Position numbers and translations under genes: made by a program. The notes below the pieces were generated by a model that worked only from the letters and a program-made list of their open reading frames with translations, was not told where the DNA came from and searched no databases. A DNA stretch of 64,000 bases from Candidatus Gastranaerophilales bacterium (lineage in GTDB: Bacteria; Cyanobacteriota; Vampirovibrionia; Gastranaerophilales; Gastranaerophilaceae), in NCBI GenBank assembly GCA_944324845.1, contig CALUXX010000001.1, forward strand, positions 434,001-498,000, written 5' to 3'. Positions 9,085 through 17,996 of this stretch are shown here, piece after piece. Position 1 is the stretch's first letter. Each line of letters opens with the position of its first letter.

Positions 9085-10548
9085 ATGTCCGGTATAAATA
9101 TCAAAAAATTTTTGAACAGTTTTTCGCAGAATTACAACAGGCAACCCTCAACTTCAGGGACTAATTCTACTGCGTCAACAAACATTCAAAATACATCTAA
9201 TCGAGTAGAAATGGACACATCAGGCCCAAAACTTCCATCACAAAACGCTCTTAGCCATATTGGGCAAAATATTAAAACTGTTGTTCAAAATTTTAAACTA
9301 AATGTATTGGAAAATGCTGATAGAGCCAATTATTTAAAAGATGTTCTTAATTTACCCAAGAATGTTAATGAATTTATTTATATGGTTCAAAAAAATTTAA
9401 CGAGAAAAGAACTTTCTAATGAACTTGCAAAACAACAGCTTCCACAAACACAAACTCCACAGACTCAAGCCAAAACCATCAGTAATATTGAATCACAAAT
9501 TCTTTCACAACAAGCATACCTAAATAATGCTAATACAAAGACCTTAACCATTCAAAACCTAACCCAACAAACTCCAAATCAACAAACAATGCAAAATATT
9601 ACACAACAAGATCAAAACTCCCAAACACAAACTTCAATGACCGGAGGAGCATCACAAAATAATCAACAACCACTAACCCCACAGCAAACTATAGCACAGA
9701 ATATTTTATCAGGACAAGTAATAAATAATGGTAAATTAAATATTCAAAATAAAACACAAGAAACTATAAATTCAAAACTTTTGGCAGAGATTTATGACCC
9801 TAATGCGACAACAACAGAAGAAACAGCCGAGATTGTTCTTGCAAAAGAACTTCAAGCAACACTAAAAAAACTTGAAATAAATCCAGGGTGTATGATTAGT
9901 CTGGGCAAAATTTCACAACTAATACAGAAAAACGGTAAAGATGCTATAACAAAAATTATAATGTCAATGACTGAAGCTTCAAAATCAGGAATAGAAGACC
10001 TTTCACAAATGAAAGAAATGGCAAAATTTATTAATGCAAGCATATCCGTTGCTGCTGAAAACAATCCGCAAAAAACGCTTAAATTGTTTCTTTTATTATA
10101 TTTACCTTGGCTTCCGCTTGAAGAAGGCGTTAATTTTGACATTAATATAGAAGAAAAAACTAATTCCGAAACTCAAGAAAGTGATAGTATTCTAGTGATA
10201 ACAGTAACCACAGTAAATTATGGAACAGTTAGAGCAACACTCATTTTAGAAACCTCAAATTCTGTTCAAGTATCCATCGAATGTTCTGAAACTTTCCCGA
10301 AAAAAGAATTGAAATTGAGAATAGAAAAAGAACAAACTTATTATTCTTTGGATTCAGTGTTAAGTTTTACAACGGATGAAAACATAAAGCAAAATGAAGG
10401 AATAAAACAAACTGCATCTGTTAATATGTCACAAACAACAGAAATTAACCCATATTTACTGCTAATGGCGCACGCTTTAATTAAACACATAATAGAAATT
10501 GATAACAATAAAACCCTAGGTTTAGCAACTCACGAAGACCTATTTTAA
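9085..10548 (+). CDS. Unrecognised Gln/Asn-rich protein; FliK-like C-terminal region possible
   Basis: A 487-residue protein without signal peptide or membrane helix. Residues 1-50 and 115-215 are low-complexity (Gln, Asn, Thr, Ser); 230-330 look helical. Residues 330-425 alternate strands around LYLPWLPLEEGVNFDINIEE and NYGTVRATLILETSNSVQVS. This resembles the beta-rich core of FliK-type hook-length or injectisome needle-length regulators (LGxVxVxL pattern). That likeness is a weak inference and no other flagellar gene is present. No Shine-Dalgarno is seen; TTAAAT lies 7 nt before the ATG. Confidence 0.55.
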   Translation: MSGINIKKFLNSFSQNYNRQPSTSGTNSTASTNIQNTSNRVEMDTSGPKLPSQNALSHIGQNIKTVVQNFKLNVLENADRANYLKDVLNLPKNVNEFIYMVQKNLTRKELSNELAKQQLPQTQTPQTQAKTISNIESQILSQQAYLNNANTKTLTIQNLTQQTPNQQTMQNITQQDQNSQTQTSMTGGASQNNQQPLTPQQTIAQNILSGQVINNGKLNIQNKTQETINSKLLAEIYDPNATTTEETAEIVLAKELQATLKKLEINPGCMISLGKISQLIQKNGKDAITKIIMSMTEASKSGIEDLSQMKEMAKFINASISVAAENNPQKTLKLFLLLYLPWLPLEEGVNFDINIEEKTNSETQESDSILVITVTTVNYGTVRATLILETSNSVQVSIECSETFPKKELKLRIEKEQTYYSLDSVLSFTTDENIKQNEGIKQTASVNMSQTTEINPYLLLMAHALIKHIIEIDNNKTLGLATHEDLF

Positions 10549-10589
10549 CGGCTAATTAAAATAATATTAAGTTTTGTAAAAATTAAATC

Positions 10590-10618
10590 TTTACAAAACA
10601 TGAATTTACTGCTATAAT
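10590..10618 (+). promoter_or_regulatory. Sigma-70 type promoter for the 10686 gene
   Basis: TTTACA (10590-10595), a 17-bp spacer, then TATAAT (10613-10618). Near-consensus with ideal spacing, about 68 bp before the ATG of the next gene. Confidence 0.75.
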
Positions 10619-10630
10619 CATAGTAATAAA

Positions 10631-10662
10631 AGGGTTAAGAATGGGTTAGTGGAAGGAACCCA
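10631..10662 (+). promoter_or_regulatory. Leader with two competing GGGTT segments
   Basis: The 5' leader has AGGGTT (10631-10636) and TGGGTT (10642-10647), either of which can pair with AACCCA (10657-10662). Only one hairpin can form at a time. Whether this matters for expression is unknown. Confidence 0.3.
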
Positions 10663-10685
10663 AAGAAACGAAAAAGGAGTTTAGT

Positions 10686-11447
10686 ATGGTAGTAATGCCT
10701 GTATCAGTTGCAAGCACTGGTTTTGGTGCAAATAGTTATGTAAATTTTTCAGGACAAAATAGAAGAAAAAATAATGGTGATACAGAAGGTTCACCTATTG
10801 AATATAATAGAAGTTCAAATAATTTAGCAAAAGTTCCGGTTATTGTGTTGATGGCAATGTCACCAGCAATGATGAATGCCAAAACACCGATTACGAATTT
10901 ATCAGAAATGGAAGATGCAAAAACTGAAATTATAGCACCGATTTCGATTGATTCAGAAGAACTTGATGAGATGACAACAATTGCACCAGATTTTTCTAAT
11001 CCACAAAATGTGCAAACTAAAGCACCTTTTGGTGTTGCAGAACTTATTGGGCGAAAGATATACAAAGCTGAAACTTTTGTTAGTAAAGGACAAAAATATT
11101 ATATAGTTTATAGTGGAAGACAAAATTCTAAATACGTTAATAGTGTTACAGTATTTCCAGAAGGTTTTAGAAATGAAAATGGTAAGTTATTACCTATAGT
11201 GCATGAATTAATTTATCATGATTTAGGCAAAGGCAAAGAATTTTGTGGAGTATTTGTTTCCGCTGATACAGTATTAAAAAATGGAAAAGTAAAAAATGTA
11301 AGAGAAGAAATTCGTTTGCCAAATGAAGTTGCACAGAACCTAATTGATTTTATGGCAGGAGATACAGAAATGAAAAACATGTCTAGCATATCATACTCAA
11401 AAACCAAATCCTCCCAATTAAGACAAACTAAAATTGATATACATTAA
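10686..11447 (+). CDS. Unrecognised protein with N-terminal NFSG motif
   Basis: A 253-residue protein with no match I recognise. It follows a strong promoter and an AAAAAGGAG ribosome site, so it is probably well expressed. Residues 19-23 read VNFSG, the motif shared near the N-terminus by four other unknown proteins here. A mildly hydrophobic stretch lies near residues 50-65 (VPVIVLMAMSPAMM). Residues about 115-235 look like a mixed alpha/beta domain (ELIGRKIYKAETFVSKGQKY). It is monocistronic, with a perfect palindromic terminator downstream. Confidence 0.6.
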   Translation: MVVMPVSVASTGFGANSYVNFSGQNRRKNNGDTEGSPIEYNRSSNNLAKVPVIVLMAMSPAMMNAKTPITNLSEMEDAKTEIIAPISIDSEELDEMTTIAPDFSNPQNVQTKAPFGVAELIGRKIYKAETFVSKGQKYYIVYSGRQNSKYVNSVTVFPEGFRNENGKLLPIVHELIYHDLGKGKEFCGVFVSADTVLKNGKVKNVREEIRLPNEVAQNLIDFMAGDTEMKNMSSISYSKTKSSQLRQTKIDIH

Positions 11448-11472
11448 CATACTTACAAGATAGAGTTAACAA

Positions 11473-11504
11473 AAAAGAGATAAATAATATTATTTATCTC
11501 TTTT
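11473..11504 (+). terminator. Perfect 32-bp palindromic terminator
   Basis: AAAAGAGATAAATAAT directly followed by its exact reverse complement, ending in TTTT. The AT-rich stem with A and T flanks suits a bidirectional Rho-independent terminator after the 10686 gene. Confidence 0.7.
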
Positions 11505-11608
11505 ATTAATTTTTGTAAATTTTTTTTTGATGTATTGAATTTATATATAAAAAATACCGTTATTAATATTTAGATGGAATTTTTTAAATTTATGGACGAG
11601 TATAGAAA

Positions 11609-14600
11609 ATGGATTTAAATTTAAGCAAACTTGAACAAAAAGAAGTGGTGCAACAAACTACCCAAGCTCAAAGTAACAATGGGGTAGCTGAAACAAAAGA
11701 AAAATCATCAAAACCTATTGACTTTTCTAATGAGAAAACAAATGAAAATTCTAAGAAAAATATAGAAATCTTAGATTATCTCAATTCTGAGGAGTTTAAA
11801 AACTTGTCAGAAGAAGAACAAATAAAAGCATTCAAAGAAAAATATGGTCTTGGTTTATCAGATAAAGAATTAAGTGAAACATTAAAAAACGCTAAAAAAG
11901 TTGCAGCTGAATTTGAACAAAGAACAATTATTGCATCAGGAGAAGAAGTGCAAACAACAAATGTTGCAAGCAGTAATGATGCAACAAAAGCTGAAATCAC
12001 AGCAAAACAAGATATTATTGAAGATTTAAAACAAAAAGGAATAGAAAAGCCAACTCAAGGTGATGTTTACGATTATCTTGTTCAACTACAAGCGAATGGA
12101 ATTGAACTAACAGCGGAACAAAGCAAGATGTTAAAAACATTTAATGCTTTGCTTGATAATGGTTTCCAAGGTTTAAAGCCATCACAAAATGAAAAACAAC
12201 CAACTCAACCTCAAAAAGAATCCTTAATTCCAGCAGAAGTTGTTTTATCAGAAAATTTCAAGAATAAAGAGCCAGAAGAAAAATTAAATATCTATATGGA
12301 TGCGTATTTAACTGCCAATGACCCAGAATATGCAAAATTATCAGATAAAGCAAAAAAAGAATACCGATTAGAAAAGACAAATGAATTTGTAAATACAATA
12401 GGCAGAGATGGTAGAAAACCAAATACAACTGCTTTTGTTGCAATTTCTATACTTGATGATGCACACCGCAAAGGAGAACCTATAAAAGATTTTTCAGATA
12501 AATCACTTGCCCAAAAAGCAGATATTGCTGTTAGTAACCAAATGAAAAAAGGAATCCAAGAATTGCTAAAGAGAAAAGAGTTCTCCAATGGCTGTATCAA
12601 TGAGCAAATGCAAGCTTTAGGCGATATTCTTTTTGCAAATAATGAAGAATATGCAAAGATGGATAAGGACGAAAAAGTAGCCTATGTTCAAAAAGAATTA
12701 CAAGACAAATTGGATATAATGGGAATTCCTGTCAAAATTGATTATAAAAATACAAGTTTGATTGTACTCTCAAAAAAAGATTTAGAAGAAAGAAAAGACC
12801 GTAATGTTAACTTCCAATGTTTAACATGGATATTAAAAGATTTTGCAGAACAACCCGAAGATATAACAATTAAAGATTATATGGCTGAATATTCTACATC
12901 AATTGATGCTAACAAAAAATTGGTGGCTTTAATAGATAAAAATCTCGCAGATCCAGATTTAAAAATAAATCACCGAGGAGCAGTTGAAGATTTCAAAGAA
13001 GTATTAGTAAGCCAAAAAGACATCTATACACAATTACAAAAACAAGGCATAACAGATCCCAAACCAAAAGATGTTTATAAATACTTGACAGAATTAGAAA
13101 AAACAAGAAATTTATCACCTGCTGAAGAAAAAATAAAAAAAGAATCACAGGCAATGATACAACTTGACGAAAGGTATGAAAAAGTCAGCCTTAACAGTCC
13201 AGCTGCAAGATTAGCAAGACAAACCGATATAACCAAGCGTTCTGATGCTGATGCTGTTGCACTTGCATATAAAACTTACGGAAAAGACACTAATGCAATG
13301 AATGAATTCTTGCTAGCAAAGATTTTAAGTAATAATGGAGAAAATACCGAAAGTATATTAAAAGAATTAAGTAAACATTGTAGCCCTGAAGAAATGCAAA
13401 ATTATAGAAAAACAGTTTATGATGCCTTAGGTATCAGCGGTATAGGGCAAAATGATTCAGATAAAATTACAAAATCAATTAAAGCCAATCCTGACCCACG
13501 AAGAGGTGGTAAAATGTATGCAGTTGCAGCAGGATTAACTACAAAAGAATGTAGAACACAGGTTACAGCTGAATGTATTATGGACGAACAAGGAAGTAAA
13601 GCTGTTACTTATGGTACACAGAATTACATGAATATTGACGAGGCTACCGAAATACTTCGTGATACTAATGACTTGAATATTATTCCAAAAAATGTTTGGG
13701 CTAACTTCTCAAAGAATTATATTACTGAAGCTAAAAAACTGGGTTCTGACGTTCAATTAGATTTTGCAGAACGTTTATCTAGTTTTGGAAACTCTGCAAT
13801 CACAGAAGGTGTTGCTGCTGCTTCTGATTCTATTGACCCTAGTATTTTAAATAAATATAATCAAATTGTAGAAAATGCTATATCTTCAGGGAATTATTCA
13901 AGTTCAGATACTGAAAAAATCAGAAATGCATTAAAAACAGGAAATATAAGTCAAGAAACATTAGCTGACACATCTATTCCTGAATCAAAACCAGATAAGA
14001 CAAACAATAACACAACCAATTCAGAAACTCAAAACACTAATTCAGCCACTGAGACAAAACAAGCTGCACAAACTCAACCTACACAACCACAAAGCCAACC
14101 ACAACCTGCAGTTAGTGCATCAGCAACGGCTACTGCTCAAAGTGGACAAACAATTTCTCAAATAATAAATACAATTAGTACACCATCAAATACTGCAAGT
14201 GCAACAGCTTCTGCAACAAATAAAAACACTTCAACAACAAAAACTCAAGATACATCTTCAACTAAAAAAGCAGAAGCTTTAACTAAAGCTGCAGAAACTA
14301 AAGCATCAATTGATAATTCAATAAAAGAATGGGAAAAAACTCATAATCAAAAAATGAATTCAAGTGATATTGCAACTCTCAAATCAGCAGTATCATCAGA
14401 TGTTATAGATGATGTGCTAAAAGATCCGCAAGCTACAGAAGAAGTTAAATCATACGTTAGGAATTTAGTTGAAAATGCTACTAGCATTAACGATTTATAT
14501 ACAAAATTAGTTTCAATTTACGGTTCAAAAGTACAAAATAAATTTGTAGAAGTACTTGCCTCTAATGGAAGTACAGCCGCAATACATAATTTTGCTGAAA

Positions 14601-15322
14601 ATAACGGCAGTAAAGAAATTATAAAAGATTTGTACATAAAATGCGGAAGTTCGACATTGAAATCCGAATTACTAAACCTATTGCCACCTACTACGGTATC
14701 AGAAATGCTTGCTGCCAGACAAATTGATGATTTAGCAACTGTAGATTATAAAGTTCTGAAAGAATTTGTCTTAAAGAACATTTCTAGCATGAGTAATAGC
14801 GATTTTAACTATTATTTAAGATATTTACCATTTGATGAACGTCAAGCTCTTGTAAAAGCAAGATTATCCCAAAGCGATTTTACAGGAACAGAAGGCGGCG
14901 AAATTGGAATGTACGCTGAAAAACTAGGATTTAAAACGAATTCTCAATCACAAGCAAATCCCACACAACCTCTAATCCAAAAACAGGGTGGGGTAAATAA
15001 TGATTCACCCTTTTCAAGCAAAAGAGAAGATGAACAAGTTCTTGATGATGGGATAGAACCCTTTTTCGACACATTAGAAAATGCACCCTTAGATGAATTT
15101 ACTAATGAAACAGATACAAATTATCCACCTGGTTCAGACGAATGGGAATCTCATATTAGAAGTATGCAAACAGGAATAAAAGTTCCACCATCATCAGTTT
15201 ATGCAACTTATACCCCTGAAGATAGAGATATCGACTGGGAAATAGGTTCTGCAGGTGCAACAAAACTTCCTTTTGGCAGAAACTATGACAAGCAAAAACG
15301 TGGCACGGTTTACTGGGGCTAA
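11609..15322 (+). CDS. Giant unrecognised helical protein with internal repeats
   Basis: A 1237-residue, mostly alpha-helical and highly charged protein with no signal peptide or membrane segment. Two internal duplications are visible. Residues 135-175 and 471-508 share a DI-x-x-x-L-x-x-x-GI-x-x-P-x-x-x-DVY-x-YL-x-x-L pattern. Residues 237-262 and 344-368 share an N-x-x-EYAK-[LM]-x-K pattern. Residues about 790-893 are a Ser/Thr/Gln/Ala-rich linker, then a second helical domain (900-1110) and an acidic tail. It is flanked by other lineage-specific genes. I cannot assign a function; a scaffold or structural protein is possible. Confidence 0.7.
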   Translation: MDLNLSKLEQKEVVQQTTQAQSNNGVAETKEKSSKPIDFSNEKTNENSKKNIEILDYLNSEEFKNLSEEEQIKAFKEKYGLGLSDKELSETLKNAKKVAAEFEQRTIIASGEEVQTTNVASSNDATKAEITAKQDIIEDLKQKGIEKPTQGDVYDYLVQLQANGIELTAEQSKMLKTFNALLDNGFQGLKPSQNEKQPTQPQKESLIPAEVVLSENFKNKEPEEKLNIYMDAYLTANDPEYAKLSDKAKKEYRLEKTNEFVNTIGRDGRKPNTTAFVAISILDDAHRKGEPIKDFSDKSLAQKADIAVSNQMKKGIQELLKRKEFSNGCINEQMQALGDILFANNEEYAKMDKDEKVAYVQKELQDKLDIMGIPVKIDYKNTSLIVLSKKDLEERKDRNVNFQCLTWILKDFAEQPEDITIKDYMAEYSTSIDANKKLVALIDKNLADPDLKINHRGAVEDFKEVLVSQKDIYTQLQKQGITDPKPKDVYKYLTELEKTRNLSPAEEKIKKESQAMIQLDERYEKVSLNSPAARLARQTDITKRSDADAVALAYKTYGKDTNAMNEFLLAKILSNNGENTESILKELSKHCSPEEMQNYRKTVYDALGISGIGQNDSDKITKSIKANPDPRRGGKMYAVAAGLTTKECRTQVTAECIMDEQGSKAVTYGTQNYMNIDEATEILRDTNDLNIIPKNVWANFSKNYITEAKKLGSDVQLDFAERLSSFGNSAITEGVAAASDSIDPSILNKYNQIVENAISSGNYSSSDTEKIRNALKTGNISQETLADTSIPESKPDKTNNNTTNSETQNTNSATETKQAAQTQPTQPQSQPQPAVSASATATAQSGQTISQIINTISTPSNTASATASATNKNTSTTKTQDTSSTKKAEALTKAAETKASIDNSIKEWEKTHNQKMNSSDIATLKSAVSSDVIDDVLKDPQATEEVKSYVRNLVENATSINDLYTKLVSIYGSKVQNKFVEVLASNGSTAAIHNFAENNGSKEIIKDLYIKCGSSTLKSELLNLLPPTTVSEMLAARQIDDLATVDYKVLKEFVLKNISSMSNSDFNYYLRYLPFDERQALVKARLSQSDFTGTEGGEIGMYAEKLGFKTNSQSQANPTQPLIQKQGGVNNDSPFSSKREDEQVLDDGIEPFFDTLENAPLDEFTNETDTNYPPGSDEWESHIRSMQTGIKVPPSSVYATYTPEDRDIDWEIGSAGATKLPFGRNYDKQKRGTVYWG

Positions 15323-15326
15323 TAAC

Positions 15327-15355
15327 TTGATTTTTTGATATATTTATGTTGTAAT
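15327..15355 (+). promoter_or_regulatory. Putative promoter for ispH-rpsA
   Basis: TTGATT (15327-15332), 17-bp spacer, TGTAAT (15350-15355), about 50 bp before the ispH start. Good spacing and a moderate match. Confidence 0.45.
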
Positions 15356-15406
15356 TTTTATACAGCAAGTTTACTTGCGAGTCCATAGAAAGAAGACAAT
15401 TATAAA

Positions 15407-16273
15407 TTGCCGAAAAATATTAAATTAGCAAAATGTGCAGGTTTTTGTTACGGTGTCAGAAGAGCCGTTGAAACTGTTAAAAATCTAAAATCAGAAAACC
15501 CTGATAAAAATATTTGTGTACTTGGTGAACTTATTCACAATTCACAAGTTATAAATGAATTGGAAAATCTGGGTATTAAATCTTTAAAAGAATTACCTTC
15601 TAACGGTGATGGAATTTGTGTTGTCAGAAGTCATGGCGAAAGTCCCGAAGTTTTTGAACAAATTAAAAATGCAGGCTTTGAAGTATTTGATTTAACATGT
15701 CCTGATGTAAAAAAAGTTCAACAAAAAGCAATTGAGCTTGCTAAAAATGGATATTATTTGGTTATCGTTGGAAAAGCTCAGCATCCGGAAGTTGTTGCGA
15801 TTAATGCAAATGCAATTCAATATAGTGACAAAGTTATTGTTGCTGATTCGGTTGATATCTTAGAACAATATTCAAATGAATTAAAAGCACACAAAAAAAT
15901 TGGAGTTGTAGTTCAGACAACTCAAATGATTTCAACGTTAAATAGTATAGTTAATTATTTAACCCCACTTGCAAAAGAACTTTTAATCGCAAATACAATT
16001 TGTGGCAGTACATCAGCGCGCCAAACAGAAGCAAAAGAATTAGCCAAAGAAAGTGATTTAATGGTAGTTGTAGGTTCTAAAAAAAGTGCTAATACAACTC
16101 ATCTTGCTGAAATTTTATCTGATATAACTAAAACTATTCATATAGAAACAGCAGATGAACTATCTATTTACAAATCGCTAATTAACAATGCAAATAGAAT
16201 TTCCGTAACAGCAGGAGCTTCAACACCTCCAAATGTTATTAACTCTGTTATGGAAAAATTACAAGAATTTTAG
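15407..16273 (+). CDS. ispH: 4-hydroxy-3-methylbut-2-enyl diphosphate reductase
   Basis: A 288-residue IspH, the last enzyme of the MEP isoprenoid pathway (HMBPP to IPP and DMAPP). The three [4Fe-4S] ligands are C14 (AGFCYGVRRA), C98 (DLTCPD) and C199 (NTICGSTSARQ), with the same spacing as the E. coli enzyme. The only in-frame start at the expected N-terminus is TTG at 15407, preceded by a weak AGAAAGAAG. It lies 46 bp before rpsA on the same strand with a hairpin between them. IspH and S1 are fused or adjacent in some other bacteria. Confidence 0.95.
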   Translation: MPKNIKLAKCAGFCYGVRRAVETVKNLKSENPDKNICVLGELIHNSQVINELENLGIKSLKELPSNGDGICVVRSHGESPEVFEQIKNAGFEVFDLTCPDVKKVQQKAIELAKNGYYLVIVGKAQHPEVVAINANAIQYSDKVIVADSVDILEQYSNELKAHKKIGVVVQTTQMISTLNSIVNYLTPLAKELLIANTICGSTSARQTEAKELAKESDLMVVVGSKKSANTTHLAEILSDITKTIHIETADELSIYKSLINNANRISVTAGASTPPNVINSVMEKLQEF

Positions 16274-16290
16274 AGGTCGTCAACCTCTTT
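16272..16290 (+). terminator. Weak hairpin between ispH and rpsA
   Basis: AGAGGT (16272-16277) pairs with ACCTCT (16283-16288) around a 5-nt loop, followed by only a short T run. It overlaps the ispH stop codon. It may be a leaky terminator or a processing site. Confidence 0.35.
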
Positions 16291-16319
16291 AAAATAAAAC
16301 AAAGAAAAGGAGAATAAAA

Positions 16320-17384
16320 ATGACACAAGCAACATTAGACGAATTTGAAAAACTATTAGAAGAAAGTTTTTCAACAGGACATTCTGTAGCTGATATCGTA
16401 GAAGGTACAGTTTTGAAAAAAGATCAAGACGGATATCTAATCAGCGTTAGAGGAGCTAAAACAGAAGCTTTCTTACCTAACAAAGAAATTTCTGCACTAG
16501 AAGAAACTACTCCACTTGAAGTTGGTGATGTTAAAGAATTTTACGTATTGAAAGAAGAACACGATGAAGATGGTATGCTATTATCATTAAAAAGACTTGC
16601 TTTTGCTCAAGCTTGGGCTCAACTTAATGATGCAAAAGTTCAAGGCGATACTATTCTTGCAAAAGTTGTTTCAGTTGTAAAAGGCGGAGTTTTAGTTGAC
16701 GTTGCTGATTTGAAAGGTTTCATTCCTTCATCTCAATTAAGAACCGGTACTCCATTTGATGGTCTTTTAGATCAAAAAATTGAAGTTAAAGTTTTAGAAG
16801 CTGATCCTAAGAAAAACAAACTTATCCTTTCTCAAAGACAAGCTGTTGCTGAACAAAGAGATCAAGTTGTTGACAATATTTTGGCAACATTAGAAGAAGA
16901 TCAAATTGTTAAAGGTGAAGTTGTAAGAATTGCTGATTTTGGTGCATTTGTTGACATCAATGGTATTGATGGTTTGCTTCCAATTTCTGAAATTTCTTGG
17001 CAAAGAATTAAACATCCTTCAGATGTTATTTCTCTTGGTGAAACTATTGAAGTTAAAATCATTAAAATTGATAACGAATTAAAGAGAATTTCATTATCAT
17101 TAAAGAGAATGGGTGAAGATCCATGGCAACAAATTGAAGGTCAATTCTCTGAAGGTCAAGTAATTACAGGTACAGTTAACAAAGTTACCGGTTTTGGTGC
17201 TTTCATCAACATTTTCCCAGGAGTTGAAGCATTACTTCCTGTTTCTGAAATGGCTGAAGAAAATGTTAACCCATTCAACAAATTCAAAGTTGGTGACAGT
17301 GTAGAAGTTCTTATCAAGAAATTCACACCTCAAGAACACAGAATTGCGTTGAGCATCAAAGACATTAATAAAGATGCTGAATAA
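16320..17384 (+). CDS. rpsA: Ribosomal protein S1, short cyanobacterial-like form
   Basis: A 354-residue S1 protein with four S1 OB-fold repeats: about residues 20-90, 105-170, 190-262 (IADFGAFVDINGIDGLLPIS) and 277-350 (VTGFGAFINIFPGVEALLPVS). E. coli S1 has six repeats and about 557 residues; the short form is typical of cyanobacteria and some other phyla. It binds mRNA on the 30S subunit. A strong ribosome site AAAGGAG precedes the ATG, and codon use is typical of a highly expressed gene. A good terminator follows. Confidence 0.93.
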   Translation: MTQATLDEFEKLLEESFSTGHSVADIVEGTVLKKDQDGYLISVRGAKTEAFLPNKEISALEETTPLEVGDVKEFYVLKEEHDEDGMLLSLKRLAFAQAWAQLNDAKVQGDTILAKVVSVVKGGVLVDVADLKGFIPSSQLRTGTPFDGLLDQKIEVKVLEADPKKNKLILSQRQAVAEQRDQVVDNILATLEEDQIVKGEVVRIADFGAFVDINGIDGLLPISEISWQRIKHPSDVISLGETIEVKIIKIDNELKRISLSLKRMGEDPWQQIEGQFSEGQVITGTVNKVTGFGAFINIFPGVEALLPVSEMAEENVNPFNKFKVGDSVEVLIKKFTPQEHRIALSIKDINKDAE

Positions 17385-17411
17385 TTAGTTAACTTTACTT
17401 AATCTTTTGTA

Positions 17412-17446
17412 ACAGATATGGCAATTTTTGTGCCATATCTGTTTTT
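17412..17446 (+). terminator. Rho-independent terminator after rpsA
   Basis: A 12-bp stem, ACAGATATGGCA with its complement TGCCATATCTGT, 7-nt loop, then a T run. Confidence 0.9.
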
Positions 17447-17449
17447 ATA

Positions 17450-17478
17450 TTGACAAAAGGTACTTGATTTATTATAAT
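17450..17478 (+). promoter_or_regulatory. Consensus sigma-70 promoter for the 17508 gene
   Basis: TTGACA (17450-17455), 17-bp spacer, TATAAT (17473-17478). Both hexamers are perfect, 30 bp before the ATG. Confidence 0.9.
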
Positions 17479-17507
17479 TCATATAATTTTGGAAAGGGGA
17501 ATCTATT

Positions 17508-17957
17508 ATGAAAAAGACCGGTTTATTAATCTTTTTTTCAGCACTAGTCTTGGGTTTATCGTATAACGTTGCAATGGGATTATCAACACCAGATTATCCT
17601 TATTACGAATGCCCGTCAATGGAAAGATTTTCCCCACTTATGAACGTTTCTTTATATTGTATGCGACCAACACCACTAAAACCTAGTGAATTTAAAAAAT
17701 GTTCGGATGAATATAAAGAATTATATTCTAAACCTAAAGCTGAATATCGTCATAAAGAATGCAAACCTAGCAATGTAAGATATACACAAATAGCATATGG
17801 TGTTTCAACTTGTAGAGTTGACTTCTCTCTAAAACCAAACCCAATAATTTATGCTAAAAAAGGTGCTAATGATACTGAGGAAAGATGTATCCAAAAATTA
17901 AAAACAGCACTAAAAAAAGCATACCCAAATATTGAAGAAGAAGAAATAGAAGAATAA
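17508..17957 (+). CDS. Small exported cysteine-containing protein, unknown
   Basis: A 149-residue protein with an N-terminal signal peptide (MKKTGLLIFFSALVLGL, cleavage likely near residue 24). The mature part has six cysteines after the signal (for example YYECPSMERF, SLYCMRP, KECKPSN, STCRVDF, ERCIQK), which suggests disulfides in the periplasm or outside. The tail is acidic (EEEEIEE). A perfect-consensus promoter and a strong GGAAAGGGGA ribosome site suggest high expression. I do not recognise the family. It is monocistronic, bounded by terminators. Confidence 0.7.
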   Translation: MKKTGLLIFFSALVLGLSYNVAMGLSTPDYPYYECPSMERFSPLMNVSLYCMRPTPLKPSEFKKCSDEYKELYSKPKAEYRHKECKPSNVRYTQIAYGVSTCRVDFSLKPNPIIYAKKGANDTEERCIQKLKTALKKAYPNIEEEEIEE

Positions 17958-17960
17958 TTA

Positions 17961-17996
17961 AATAAAAACATCTCAACATAAAGAGATGTTTTTATT
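17961..17996. terminator. Bidirectional terminator between convergent genes
   Basis: A 14-bp perfect stem, AATAAAAACATCTC with GAGATGTTTTTATT, 8-nt loop, with A and T runs on either side. It serves the 17508 gene and the convergent glycosidase gene, whose stop codon lies inside the right arm. Confidence 0.9.
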
